The notes under the pieces are model-generated. The model ran no database searches. It worked only from the letters and a program-made list of their open reading frames with translations, and was not told the origin of the DNA. A DNA stretch of 64,000 nucleotides from assembly GCA_020852275.1 (NCBI GenBank), contig JADZBE010000022.1, positions 62,001 through 126,000 of the forward strand, in the 5' to 3' direction. Within the stretch, counting starts at the first letter, position 1; every line of letters starts with the position of its first letter. Both the position numbers and the translations under genes were made by a program. Shown piece after piece: positions 1-8,625 of this stretch. Origin of the DNA: Phycisphaerales bacterium. Lineage in GTDB: Bacteria > Planctomycetota > Phycisphaerae > UBA1845.

Positions 1-2
1 TC

Positions 3-76
3 CGTCACCCCCGCGCAGTCGGAGGTCCAGTTCTCCCACGAAAACCACTGGATTCCCGCCTGCGCGGGAATGACGA
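3..76. repeat. REP-like palindromic repeat (family A), copy 1
   Basis: The segment has two arms, one reading CACCCCCGCGCAG and a second, inverted arm TTCCCGCCTGCGCGGGAATG, separated by about 25 bases. The same pair of arms recurs around 4831-5010, 21096-21231, 47455-47527 and 50888-50989. It lies just downstream of the UbiA-family gene stop. No protein coding is inferred. Confidence 0.8.
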
Positions 77-99
77 GCGTCGCCTTTCTCCACCGACGG

Positions 100-1059
100 C
101 TAAGGCCGCAGGCCCACCGCACGCAGCACGTCCTCGACATAGACAATCCCCAGCGCCACCGCCGCCCACAGCAGGATGGACAGGCGCAGCCCCGCGTCCT
201 TGAGAATGATCTCCGTGGGACCGGCGAATATTCCCAGCTCCGTGATCATGGCGTAGCGGAACACCCCGTAGAAGACGATCGGAAGGGTGTAGAACATGAG
301 GTGCTTGTCAAAGGGCGACGGGCCTTTGTCCATGGTATAGAGCAGAAAGGTGATGACCGCGATGCCGGCGCTGACGGTGATGAGATGGTTGAGCAGGTCC
401 GGTGTGTAGCGCACCAGGGTGGGGCGGTGACCGAGGGCTTCCTCGTCGCTGCCCAGCATGGTGACCTCGCAGCGCCGCTTGCCGAAACCCAGGAAAAGGC
501 ACAACGTGAACATGCACGCCACGAGCCATTCCGACGTGGCGACGCCGACCGCCTGAGATCCGGCCCAAGCCCGGAGGACGAAGCCGGTGGCGATGATGAT
601 GACGTCCAGCAGGATGCGGTGCTTAAGCCCCAGCGAGTACGCCAGCGTGAGGACGAAGTAGGCGCCCACGATCATCACCACGCCGCGCCCCAGCAGCCAT
701 CCTGCAAGCCCCAGCGAGATCGCTATCAGTCCGCACGCGATCATCAGCGCCGTCACAGGCTGGATCGCGCCCCGGGCGACGGGGCGAAGCCGCTTCGTGG
801 GGTGCCGGGCGTCGGCGCGGCGATCCATCGTGTCGTTGATGGCGTAGACGGCGCTGGCGGCCAGGCAGAAGCTCACAAAAGCGGCGACGGAACGCCACAG
901 CCCATCGACGTAAAAAAGCTGCTTGGCGGCCGCGGGCCCGGCGAAGACGACGACGTTCTTCACCCACTGCGTGGGACGCAGGAGGTGCAGGTAGTCCATC
1001 GCGGAGGTGGACGTGCGCGTCGTCGCGGCGGCGTGGGTTGTGGGAGTTGTGTCGATCAT
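100..1059 (-). CDS. UbiA-family prenyltransferase (decaprenyl-phosphate phosphoribosyltransferase-like)
   Basis: This is a polytopic membrane protein of about 319 residues. The prenyltransferase signature NDTMDRRADARHPTKRLRP, with its Asp-rich Mg/pyrophosphate site, follows an RPTQWVKN motif near the N-terminus. That pairing is typical of the UbiA branch that moves phosphoribose onto polyprenyl phosphate (the Rv3806c-like group) rather than of hydroxybenzoate prenyltransferases. It should act in the inner membrane on a polyprenyl-phosphate substrate. The frame is open upstream to 1149, but the extra 30 residues (SQQLAASSSS) are encoded by a repeat, so the ATG at 1059 is chosen; the ATG at 999 is an alternative. 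No strong Shine-Dalgarno is visible. No other arabinan or cell-wall genes are adjacent, so the exact substrate is inference. Confidence 0.8.
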   Translation of the reverse strand: MIDTTPTTHAAATTRTSTSAMDYLHLLRPTQWVKNVVVFAGPAAAKQLFYVDGLWRSVAAFVSFCLAASAVYAINDTMDRRADARHPTKRLRPVARGAIQPVTALMIACGLIAISLGLAGWLLGRGVVMIVGAYFVLTLAYSLGLKHRILLDVIIIATGFVLRAWAGSQAVGVATSEWLVACMFTLCLFLGFGKRRCEVTMLGSDEEALGHRPTLVRYTPDLLNHLITVSAGIAVITFLLYTMDKGPSPFDKHLMFYTLPIVFYGVFRYAMITELGIFAGPTEIILKDAGLRLSILLWAAVALGIVYVEDVLRAVGLRP

Positions 1060-1065
1060 GGAAGA

Positions 1066-1365
1066 GCTACTGGCTGCTAGCTGCTGGCTGTCAGCCAGAC
1101 TGCGATGCGTCGCCCCCTTCTCGCCGCGGACCCGTGTCAGCGGATCCATGGCAGCGATTTCTGCCGCCCCGCCCCACCCCTGCCCCCGGCGGTCCGCGAT
1201 CCGCTCCTGGCCGCCGGCAGTAGCCAGCGGACACCATCGAGCCGGCAGCCCTCTGGCTTACAGCCAACAGCTAGCAGCGAGCAGCCCTCTGGCTTACAGC
1301 CAACAGCTAGCAGCTAGCAGCTAGCAGCTCTCCGGCTTACCGCCAACAGCTAGCAGCGAGCAGCT
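1066..1365. repeat. AGCTAGCAGC-type repeat cluster with inverted and direct units (family B)
   Basis: Three direct units begin with CTCTGGCTTACAGCCAACAG or a close variant at about 1251, 1287 and 1328, each followed by AGCTAGCAGC runs. A fourth unit lies inverted at 1066-1098. The inverted pair encloses about 150 bases with no gene. The cluster touches two genes: the inverted unit encodes the implausible N-terminal extension of the UbiA gene, and the last direct unit supplies the final codons and the stop codon of the ABC permease that ends at 1350. Confidence 0.75.
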
Positions 1366-2468
1366 TTTTTCCCCGCCAGTGTGCGCTGCACCAGCACGAA
1401 CGCCAGCAACAGCACGCCGGTGGCCACCCTTGCCCACCACGAACTGAGCCGCCCGTCGAAGAGAATCCATGTCTGGATGGTTCCCAGAATCAATACGCCG
1501 ATCAGCGTTCCCATCACGCCGCCGACGCCGCCGGTCAGCAGCGTTCCGCCGATCACCACGGCGGCGATGGCGTCCAGCTCCAGGCCCACGCCGGCGGTCG
1601 GGTCGCCGCTGGACATCTCGAAGGTGCGGAGCACGCCGGCCAGCGCCGCGCATCCGCCGCTCAGCGCATACACGCCGACCTTGGTGCGACCCACGGGCAA
1701 CCCCATCAGCGTCGCGGACGATTCCTGTCCACCGACGGCGTACACGTGCCTTCCGAAAGCCGTGCATTGCGCCACGAATGCACCGGCGCCCAGCACCGCG
1801 AGCAGCACCATCGCGTTGAGGTGGAGCTTACCATCCGCGAGCCTCACGGCGAAATCCACGAAACGCTGATGAGCGGGGTGGTCGATTCCGAAGCTGTCAA
1901 GACTGACGGAAAGCGCCAGCCCGCGCGCCGCGAACATGCCCGCCAGCGTGACGATGAAGGGCGCCAGTCGAAAGGCGTGGATGACCCAGCCGCACGCGGC
2001 GCCCAGCACCGTCCCCGCGCCCATGGCGACGGCGTATGCAGCCATCGGGGGCCAGCCTCCGTGCGCGATCAGCCACGCCGTCAGGATGCACGACAGCGCA
2101 AGCACCGAGCCGACCGAGAGGTCCACGCCGCCGGAGAGTATGACGAGCGTCATGCCCACGGCCACGACGCCCAGCGGCGCGCTGCCGTTGAGCAAGTCCA
2201 GAATCGCGCGGGGCGAGGCCATGTCCGGCTGCATGAAGCAAGCCGCGGCGAAGAGCACGAGGAGCGCCGCGGCGCCGATCAGGAATCTCGCATGGGTTCG
2301 CAGCGGACGGGCTCCTTGTCGTGTCGCAGCGGGTGGGCGGATGCGAATCCCCCGCGGTCGTGTCTCCCGTTCAACGAAAACGGCGGATTCCGCCGGGACG
2401 CACGATCCGGCAGCGCGTTCAACCCCGCGCCGGGAGGTCGATCTCCATGACTGCGGTCCATGCACCAC
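1350..2468 (-). CDS. Orphan sugar-type ABC transporter permease (RbsC/YjfF-like)
   Basis: This is an inner-membrane permease of the ribose/galactofuranose (BPD_transp_2) family. Diagnostic stretches are LVILSGGVDLSVGS, VTLAGMFAARGLALS, YAVGGQESSATLMGLPV and VVIGGTLLTGGVGGVMGT. Hydrophobic segments run from about residue 62 to near the C-terminus. No partner ATPase or binding protein is visible in the window, so function as a transporter here is doubtful. The start is uncertain. The open frame begins with a GTG at 2468, overlapping the divergent radical SAM remnant, yet the first 55 residues look non-coding; a rare CTG at 2303 is preceded by AAGGAG. The last four codons and the stop lie inside repeat family B, so the original C-terminus may have been replaced. 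Confidence 0.75.
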   Translation of the reverse strand: MVHGPQSWRSTSRRGVERAAGSCVPAESAVFVERETRPRGIRIRPPAATRQGARPLRTHARFLIGAAALLVLFAAACFMQPDMASPRAILDLLNGSAPLGVVAVGMTLVILSGGVDLSVGSVLALSCILTAWLIAHGGWPPMAAYAVAMGAGTVLGAACGWVIHAFRLAPFIVTLAGMFAARGLALSVSLDSFGIDHPAHQRFVDFAVRLADGKLHLNAMVLLAVLGAGAFVAQCTAFGRHVYAVGGQESSATLMGLPVGRTKVGVYALSGGCAALAGVLRTFEMSSGDPTAGVGLELDAIAAVVIGGTLLTGGVGGVMGTLIGVLILGTIQTWILFDGRLSSWWARVATGVLLLAFVLVQRTLAGKKAARC

Positions 2469-2791
2469 TGCCGATCCTCGAAGAACCGGCCTCGCGCCTG
2501 CGGCGCATGCTCGATCAACGCCCCCTGTACATCATCATTGAGGCGACCCACGTCTGCAACGCTCGATGCGGGTTCGGCGCTGACCCGAAAAGGAAGCGGG
2601 CCAAGGGGATCATGTCCGCGGAGCTTTTCGCCAAAGTCATCCGCGACTACGACGACATGGGCGGCGGCGCCGTGAGCCTCACGCCGAGGGTCGGCGACGT
2701 GCCGCTCGATCCCCCGCTGATGCAGCGCCTCGACGTGCGGAGCGCCGCGCCGTTGATCACCGACATCCGCTTCGTCACCAACGGAATCGGC
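2447..2791 (+). pseudogene. Radical SAM protein remnant
   Basis: An ATG at 2447 follows a good ribosome site (GGGAGG) and opens a frame with the start of a radical SAM domain: IEATHVCNARC, then MSAELFAKVIRDYDDMGGG and DIRFVTNGIG. The CX3CX2C cluster motif is broken: Cys37 and Cys41 are present, but the third position (residue 44) is Gly. Recognisable similarity stops near residue 115, where a full protein would continue for 200 or more residues. The frame stays open to 3061 with no recognisable content. The missing cluster ligand and the truncation together argue for a pseudogene. It is divergent from the orphan permease and overlaps its annotated 5' end. Confidence 0.7.
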
Positions 2792-3132
2792 TGGCGGCGC
2801 GGGTCCGCGCCCCGCCGCGAGCGCCTCGCCCACGCGGGGGGGACGGTCCACTTCGGCATTGGCGGAGGGAAGCACGCGGTTCGATCTTTCCCCAAGCGCG
2901 AATGCCGGCTGCTCCTTCGGCATGCCGGGTTTCTCACCATCCCAAGGCGCCTCGCCGGGATACTTGGCCACCCTCAGAAATCCGGTACCAAGGCCGCGTC
3001 CCCCGAAACCGCTGGGGCGCCGCAGGGCAACGGGCGCGGACCCACGCGCGCAGACCCATGAGCCCATGCCCGCCGGCGGATGGCGCCGTCGGCTGAACGG
3101 GGCAAATCCTGGATCGCCGAACCCGGTCGGCG
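2792..3132. other. No gene seen (decayed segment)
   Basis: These 341 bases separate the truncated radical SAM gene from the MFS transporter. Open frames exist on both strands, but none has recognisable protein content or a convincing ribosome site. It is probably the debris of the radical SAM gene and its former neighbour. Confidence 0.5.
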
Positions 3133-4389
3133 TCAGCGGGTCAGGCGATGCCGGCGCAGGGCGAGAAGGTGGGGAAGGCTGCCTGCGGCGCAGACCACGA
3201 CGATCGCCCCCGTGATGGCGAATGTCGCCTGGTAGGACGCCCCGGCGCCGAGCCGCGGCGTCAGCGCGCTCATCAGCGTGCCCCCCAGCAGCGGTCCGCA
3301 CAGGAAGCCCAGCGAGCCGGCCATGTTGAACCCGGCGAATGCCGCGGCTTTCTGGTCCGGCGGGGCAAGATCGGCGCACATGGCGAGGTTCGGCGCGAAC
3401 ATCACCGCGCTGAGCACGCCCGACAGCAGCATCAGCACGACAAGCCACGGACCCGAGACCGCGCCGTACAGCGCGTACACCAGACCGAAGGCGATGCCGC
3501 CCGCGCACATCGGAATCGCCCGCCCGAAGCGGTCCGTCAGCCGCCCCATCGGATAGCAGAGAATCGCAAAAGGGAAGAGGAACAGCGCCATCAGCAGACC
3601 CTTGCGCGCCGGTTCGAGTCGCTGAACCTCGCCCAGGTAGAGAATGAACGTGGAGACGATCACGCCGACGCACAACCGCTCGATGAATCCAAATACATAC
3701 GCGGTCGTCAGCCTGGGGAAATCGTGCAGCAGAAGCAGCGTGGCGCGCAGCGAGGCGGGAGCTCGGCGCGACGGCGCCTCCGCCAGGCGCAGCCCCAGCA
3801 TGGCGGCCACGACGCAGATGATCGCCCCCAGGAGCAGCACGAAGACCGGGTTCTCCTGCCCGATGCGCCCGCCCAGCGGCGTGCCGAACGCGGTGCCGAA
3901 GATCAGTGCCGCGCCGATGACCCCCATGACGCGTCCTCCGCGTCCCGGACCGGACCAGTCGCCCGCCAGCGCCATGAGCGTGGAAAGCGAAGTCAGATGC
4001 GCCGCGCCCTCCAGGAAGCGCAGGGTCAGCAGCAGCGAAAGCGACGGCTGCCACCGGGCGCAGGCGTACATCAGGCCCAGCAGCGTCGCGTCGAGCGCCG
4101 CGGCGAAGATGAAGACGGGCTTTCTCCCCGAGTGGCGATCGGCCAGCCACGCGCCGAACGGCGCGGCCATCAGCCCGCCGACCAGGTTGATGGACATGAA
4201 TGCGTGGGTCCAGAACGTGGTGCCGTCAAACCGCTCGGTCACCAGCTCGCGCAGCACCGGCACCAGCATCGTCACCGGCAGCATGGTGAGAAACAGGACG
4301 AACGCCAGCGTCATCACCAGCCGGCGCGTGGCCGGAAGGGACGGCGCTGCACATGCACTGCCGACGCGAATGGACTGAACGGCTTCCAC
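3133..4389 (-). CDS. MFS transporter
   Basis: This is a major facilitator superfamily permease with about 12 hydrophobic segments. The loop 2-3 motif reads GAWLADRHSGRKPVF, matching the G-x3-D-R-x-G-R-R/K consensus, and a second half-motif MGRLTDRFGRAIP is in the expected place after the sixth segment. It should sit in the inner membrane; the substrate cannot be predicted. The frame is open to an ATG at 4482, but the GTG at 4389 has a GGGAG site six bases upstream and removes a 31-residue tail of low plausibility, so it is preferred. An ATG at 4314 is another option. No operon partner is evident. Confidence 0.8.
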   Translation of the reverse strand: MEAVQSIRVGSACAAPSLPATRRLVMTLAFVLFLTMLPVTMLVPVLRELVTERFDGTTFWTHAFMSINLVGGLMAAPFGAWLADRHSGRKPVFIFAAALDATLLGLMYACARWQPSLSLLLTLRFLEGAAHLTSLSTLMALAGDWSGPGRGGRVMGVIGAALIFGTAFGTPLGGRIGQENPVFVLLLGAIICVVAAMLGLRLAEAPSRRAPASLRATLLLLHDFPRLTTAYVFGFIERLCVGVIVSTFILYLGEVQRLEPARKGLLMALFLFPFAILCYPMGRLTDRFGRAIPMCAGGIAFGLVYALYGAVSGPWLVVLMLLSGVLSAVMFAPNLAMCADLAPPDQKAAAFAGFNMAGSLGFLCGPLLGGTLMSALTPRLGAGASYQATFAITGAIVVVCAAGSLPHLLALRRHRLTR

Positions 4390-5298
4390 GGTCGTCTCCC
4401 GCTGCGAAACTCCGGACCCCCAAGACTTATCGACCGCGGACGCCGCGGCGTCCTGTGAGCCGGCCGTTCGCGCCCACGGCATTCATCCGCGAGGATTCCG
4501 GCGCAGGGCGATCCCCACGCCGGCGGCGCAAAGTCTGCGATGCCACCGCGAGCATCCACGACGCGACGATCCAGCGACATGTATATCGTCAAACAAATTC
4601 CGAACTTATGGCCCCTGCCCCGCGCATCCTTACTCGCGTGTGACGGGTTTCGCGCTGATGATGGAATGGGCGGCGGAGGTGTCAAGGTGCGACCCAAGAT
4701 CGTGCCTCCGCCGCCCACCCCCTTTCTTCTGCCAACCGGATGCGTCCTGCTGCCCTGGCGTCGGCCGACGCCCGTATTCACGTCTTATCCCCGAACAGAC
4801 GGTGGCGGCGCCCGAAACCGCGCATGAGCCCCGTCATCCCCGCACAGACGGCCCGTCATCCCCGCGCAGGCCCCCCGTCACCCCCGCGCAGGCGGGGGTC
4901 CAGTCCGCGCCCTAAGACCGCCGGATTCGAGGCTCCTCGCAAATCACCGGCTGAATTCCCGCCGCCGCGGGAATGACGGAGCTGGATTCCCGCCTGCGCG
5001 GGAATGACGAGCGTCGCTTCTCGGCGCGGACGGTTCGGGTTCCGTGCCTACCGGACCTTCTGCACACACTTCCCGTTGCCGCAACCGGGCGCAGGCTCAA
5101 GTGCCCGCGGGCGGCACACGATAACGGAATCAGGGGTTCGGGGCAGGCGTCAGACCTGTCCTCACATGATCGCGTCGCACACCGAGTCGTTCTGTTTTAC
5201 GAACAATGCAAGGGTCTCATGGTCCGTGAAGTGCGGACACGCTCCATCCCCGGGCCGGCGCCGGAGACGGGGGAGACTCTCCTTACAGGGAAAGTCCT
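4390..5298. other. Long intergenic region upstream of the che operon
   Basis: This region of about 900 bases holds no recognisable gene. An AT-richer patch near 4570-4610 would suit the promoter region of the MFS gene on the minus strand, but no clean -35/-10 pair stands out. The middle is occupied by repeat family A (4831-5010). The last 250 bases must contain the promoter of the chemotaxis operon; no sigma-54 or strong sigma-70 sequence was recognised. Confidence 0.5.
4831..5010. repeat. REP-like palindromic repeat (family A), multi-arm cluster
   Basis: At least five arms lie close together: GTCATCCCCGCACAGACGG, GTCATCCCCGCGCAGG, CACCCCCGCGCAGGCGGGGG, then two inverted arms ending in GGGAATGACGG and GGGAATGACGA. 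This is the densest cluster of this family in the window. It sits in the non-coding region between the MFS gene and cheW. Confidence 0.8.
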
Positions 5299-5817
5299 AT
5301 GACATCGGCCATGCTCGAAAAGTCCACGCCTGCCAGCGCGAAGGCGCAGCCTTCCAGCCGCGGGGCGGGAAACATGACGCAGATTGTCAGCTTCCGCCTC
5401 GCCAGCGAGGAGTACGGGGTGGACATCATGCGCGTGCAGGAAATCATCCTCATGGGACAGATCACGCAGATGCCGGAGGTTCCGGACTTCATCTGCGGAC
5501 TGATCAACCTGCGCGGGCACGTCATTCCGATCATCGACCTGCGCAAGCGCTTCCATCTCCCGTGCTCAGACAACACCGAGGACACGCGCATCGTCGTCGT
5601 GAACCTCGGCAGCCGCACGATCGGCATCGTGGTGGACGCGGTCAACGAAGTGCTCCGAATCAACAGCGAGCAAATTGAACCGCCGCCGTCGAGCATCACC
5701 GGCATCGACCACGAGTACATTCGCGGACTCGTCAAGCTGGAGAACAAGCTGCTGATTCTGCTCAACATTGAAAGCGTGCTGTCGGCCGGCGAGCAGGCCG
5801 AGCTGGCGGAAAGCTGA
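5299..5817 (+). CDS. cheW: Chemotaxis coupling protein CheW
   Basis: This is a single CheW domain (about residues 26-165) linking receptors to CheA in the cytoplasmic signalling array. Typical features are SFRLASEEYGVDIMRVQEI, the GLINLRGHVIPIIDLRKRF core and GLVKLENKLLILLNIESVL near the C-terminus. The ATG at 5299 has an AGGGA site six bases upstream; a second in-frame ATG at 5374 with a G-rich site would give a protein of normal CheW length without the 25-residue Ala/Ser/Pro tail. It is the first gene of a same-strand operon continuing with an MCP, cheR, cheA, a double CheC, cheD and cheY. Confidence 0.92.
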   Translation: MTSAMLEKSTPASAKAQPSSRGAGNMTQIVSFRLASEEYGVDIMRVQEIILMGQITQMPEVPDFICGLINLRGHVIPIIDLRKRFHLPCSDNTEDTRIVVVNLGSRTIGIVVDAVNEVLRINSEQIEPPPSSITGIDHEYIRGLVKLENKLLILLNIESVLSAGEQAELAES

Positions 5818-5909
5818 TGCACTCCTTTACCCAGGAATAACCCGGGCGGCGGCCGGACGCCGATCCCGATGATCCCCGAACCCTCTTCAGGAAAGACAAG
5901 GACACCCTC

Positions 5910-7670
5910 ATGGCCACGACCGGAAGCAAGAAAGACTCGAAGACCCGCTCAGAGAATCGGTTTGAGCAGTTCATCGGAACGGGGGACGCTGCGAGCAAGG
6001 CGTTCACCCGACTCCAGTCCGTGCTCAACAGCCTGGGCACCAACGTGTTCATCGCCAACGCCGACCGGGAATTGATCTACATGAACGAGCGCGCGGAGGA
6101 GACGCTGCGCTCCATCGAGGACGTGGTGCAGGAGGAGCTGGGCCTGTCCGTGGACGAACTGCTCGGCGGCTCGCTGGATCGCTTCCACGGCGGGCGCGCC
6201 AAGGAAATCGCCAAGACGCTGGGCAACCCGAAGAACATGCCAATCCAGGCGGACATCCAGCTCGGCAAGCTCACGCTCTCGCTCAACGTCTCCGCGGTCT
6301 TCGACGACCAGGGCGAGTACGTCGGGCAGGTGGTTAACTGGGAGGACGTGACGACGGCGCGGGCCGCGCAGTTCGACGCCGCCAAGAAGACGGCCATGAT
6401 CACCAACGCGCCGATCAACATCATGCTGGCGGACAAGGACCTCAACATCACCTACGTTAATCCGGCGACGGTGAAAAACCTGACTCCCCTGGCGCACCTG
6501 CTCCCGATACCCATTGACAAAGTCGTCGGCAGCAATGTCGACATCTTCCACAAGAACCCGTCCTATCAGCGCAAGATCCTCTCCGATCCGAAGAACCTGC
6601 CGCATCAGGCCGTCATCCAGCTTGCCGACCAGAAACTCGACCTCCAGGTGTCCGCCATCTTCGACGACAAGGGCCTTTACATCGGCCCGATGGTGACCTG
6701 GGCGAACATCACCGAGAAACTCAAGCTCGAGGAGAAGATCAAGAGCGACCAGGAGATTCTGCAGAACAAGGTGGACCAGCTCCTGGCGAACGTGCAGGCC
6801 GCCGCGGGCGGCAACCTGAGCACCAAGGTCACGGTGAAGGGGGAAGACACGGTCGGTCAGCTCGGGCAGGGTCTGGAGCGGATGATCGACTCGCTGCGCG
6901 GCGTGATCGTGCAGATCAAGGAAGCGGCGGACCAGTTCACCGAGGGCGCCCGGGTCATCGCCGAGGGCTCGACCTCCCTGTCCGACGGCGCGCAGACGCA
7001 ATCCGCCAACGTCGAGCAGATGAGCGCCTCCATCCAGACGCTCAACAAGATGATCCGCGACGTGGCGGACAGCGCCCAGAGCGCCAACAAGACCGCGGCG
7101 GAGACCAGTCAGCGGGCGGAGGAGGGCGGCGCGGCCGTGGAAAAGAACGTCGAGGCCATGAAGCTCATCGACAAGTCGAGCGAGCAGATTGGCGAGATCA
7201 TCAGCGTGATCGGCGAGATCGCGTCGCAGACCAACCTGCTGGCGCTCAATGCGGCGATCGAGGCCGCCCGCGCCGGCGAGCACGGACTGGGCTTCGCGGT
7301 CGTCGCCGACGAGGTGCGCAAGCTGGCGGAGCGCTCCAGCGAAGCCGCCAAGGAAATCGCCACGCTCATCAAGGAATCCACGCAGCGCGTCAAGCAGGGT
7401 CTGGAACTCTCCGAGCAGACCGGCGCGGCGCTGAAGACCATCATCGACGGCGTCGGAAAGACCGCGGCGGGCATCGGTCAGATCGCCCAGGCCACCGAGG
7501 AGCAGGCGCAGACCGCCGGCGAGGTCAACACGGGCATCCAGAACATCGCCTCGATCACGGAGAACAACGCCTCCGCGGCCGAGGAGATGGCGGGATCGTC
7601 CGAGGAACTCTCCGGTCAGGCGAATCAGCTCCGCGAAATCGTCGGCGCGTTCAAGATCAGCGCGGATTGA
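5910..7670 (+). CDS. Soluble PAS-PAS methyl-accepting chemotaxis protein
   Basis: This receptor of 586 residues has no membrane segment or signal peptide, so it should be cytoplasmic. Two related PAS-type modules (about 35-150 and 160-275) both contain a VSA(V/I)FDD(Q/K)G segment, implying internal duplication. A short HAMP-like stretch (about 285-345) and the MCP signalling domain follow, with the hairpin tip [20 protein letters not shown] and the conserved [16 protein letters not shown]. Long Gln/Glu-rich heptad helices would hold the methylation sites. It lies between cheW and cheR and is the only receptor in the window. The signal could be a redox, ligand or internal metabolic cue sensed by the PAS domains; this is inference. 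Confidence 0.9.
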   Translation: MATTGSKKDSKTRSENRFEQFIGTGDAASKAFTRLQSVLNSLGTNVFIANADRELIYMNERAEETLRSIEDVVQEELGLSVDELLGGSLDRFHGGRAKEIAKTLGNPKNMPIQADIQLGKLTLSLNVSAVFDDQGEYVGQVVNWEDVTTARAAQFDAAKKTAMITNAPINIMLADKDLNITYVNPATVKNLTPLAHLLPIPIDKVVGSNVDIFHKNPSYQRKILSDPKNLPHQAVIQLADQKLDLQVSAIFDDKGLYIGPMVTWANITEKLKLEEKIKSDQEILQNKVDQLLANVQAAAGGNLSTKVTVKGEDTVGQLGQGLERMIDSLRGVIVQIKEAADQFTEGARVIAEGSTSLSDGAQTQSANVEQMSASIQTLNKMIRDVADSAQSANKTAAETSQRAEEGGAAVEKNVEAMKLIDKSSEQIGEIISVIGEIASQTNLLALNAAIEAARAGEHGLGFAVVADEVRKLAERSSEAAKEIATLIKESTQRVKQGLELSEQTGAALKTIIDGVGKTAAGIGQIAQATEEQAQTAGEVNTGIQNIASITENNASAAEEMAGSSEELSGQANQLREIVGAFKISAD

Positions 7671-7688
7671 CGCATCAACCCACGCTTC

Positions 7689-7716
7689 GCGCCGGGAGGC
7701 CCGCGCCTCCCGGCGC
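7689..7716 (+). other. Perfect 12-bp stem-loop between the MCP gene and cheR
   Basis: GCGCCGGGAGGC pairs with GCCTCCCGGCGC around a four-base loop. It is flanked by a 12-base direct repeat (CCCACGCTTCGC at 7679 and 7717). No T-tract follows, so it is more likely an intercistronic mRNA-stability or processing hairpin than a Rho-independent terminator. Confidence 0.6.
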
Positions 7717-7737
7717 CCACGCTTCGCAGAGGTTCCC

Positions 7738-8625
7738 ATGTCGCAGGTCATTCAGGTCGGATTGCAACTGACGGAAGACGAGTTCGCGCGCATGGCGCGG
7801 ATGGTCTATGACCGGACGGGCATCCACCTGCCGGTCGAAAAGCGCGGGATGCTCAGCAACCGGCTGCGGAAGCGCCTGCGCGCCTTGAACATGGATTCGT
7901 TCGGGCCCTACTTCGAGCTGCTCAAGAGCAAGGAGGGCTGCGAGGAGGAGCTTCCCAACTTCCTCTCGGCCGTGACGACCAACGAGACGTACTTCTTCCG
8001 CAACGAGCAGCTCTGGCAGTATCTCGGCGGCGAGTTGATCCCCGCCCTGGTCGCCGCGCGCGGGCCTCGCGCGGGAACTCTGAGGTTCTGGAGCGCCGCC
8101 TCCAGCAGCGGGGAGGAGGCGTATACGCTGGCGATCCTTCTGCGCGAGACGATCCCCGAAGTGGCGAAGTGGTCGATCACCATCATCGCCAGCGACATCA
8201 GCTCCCGCATGTTGGATAAGGCCCGCGGCGGAGTTTACAACGATTACGCCGTGGCCAAGACCCCGCCCGCGCTGGTCGAGAAGTACTTCGAGGCGAAGGA
8301 CGGCGCGTTCCATCTGAAGGAGGAAGCCCGCCGGATGGTGCGCTTCCAGTTCCACAACCTGCGCGATCCGTTTCCCAACGGCAAGTTCGACGTGGTGTTC
8401 CTGCGAAACGTCCTGATGTACTTCGACAACGCGATGAAGATCCGCGTGCTGGGCAACATCACGGACGCGCTGGCGCCCGGCGGAAGGCTCATCGTCGGCG
8501 ACGTCGACCCGATCCGCACCGTCGCCGAGCTGAACGCGACGCTGACGCTCGATTACGAACGTCCCGGCGTGTACGTCAAGCCGACGCGCCCCGCCGTCAG
8601 AACTCTTGCCAAGGTGAATGCGTGA
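7738..8625 (+). CDS. cheR: Chemotaxis protein methyltransferase CheR
   Basis: CheR methylates glutamates on MCP signalling helices using S-adenosylmethionine. The N-terminal helical domain contains GMLSNRLRKRLRALNM. The catalytic domain begins with TTNETYFFRNEQLW, followed by the SAM-binding loop FWSAASSSGEEAYTLA and FDVVFLRNVLMYFD near the end. At 295 residues the length is normal. Its stop codon overlaps the GTG start of cheA by four bases, implying translational coupling. No CheB methylesterase gene is present in this operon, which is unusual for a locus with CheR. Confidence 0.95.
   Translation: MSQVIQVGLQLTEDEFARMARMVYDRTGIHLPVEKRGMLSNRLRKRLRALNMDSFGPYFELLKSKEGCEEELPNFLSAVTTNETYFFRNEQLWQYLGGELIPALVAARGPRAGTLRFWSAASSSGEEAYTLAILLRETIPEVAKWSITIIASDISSRMLDKARGGVYNDYAVAKTPPALVEKYFEAKDGAFHLKEEARRMVRFQFHNLRDPFPNGKFDVVFLRNVLMYFDNAMKIRVLGNITDALAPGGRLIVGDVDPIRTVAELNATLTLDYERPGVYVKPTRPAVRTLAKVNA

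Noticed and set aside
1350..2468. Complete sugar ABC transporter operon
   Set aside because: Only the permease is present; no ATPase or substrate-binding gene of this class lies anywhere in the window.
2279..4150. A 623-codon minus-strand frame spanning the MFS gene and beyond
   Set aside because: It overlaps the MFS gene in another frame and shows only low-complexity Arg/Pro/Ala text.
7689..7716. Rho-independent terminator after the MCP gene
   Set aside because: The stem is strong but no T-tract follows and the che operon continues on the same strand, so it is listed only as a stem-loop.
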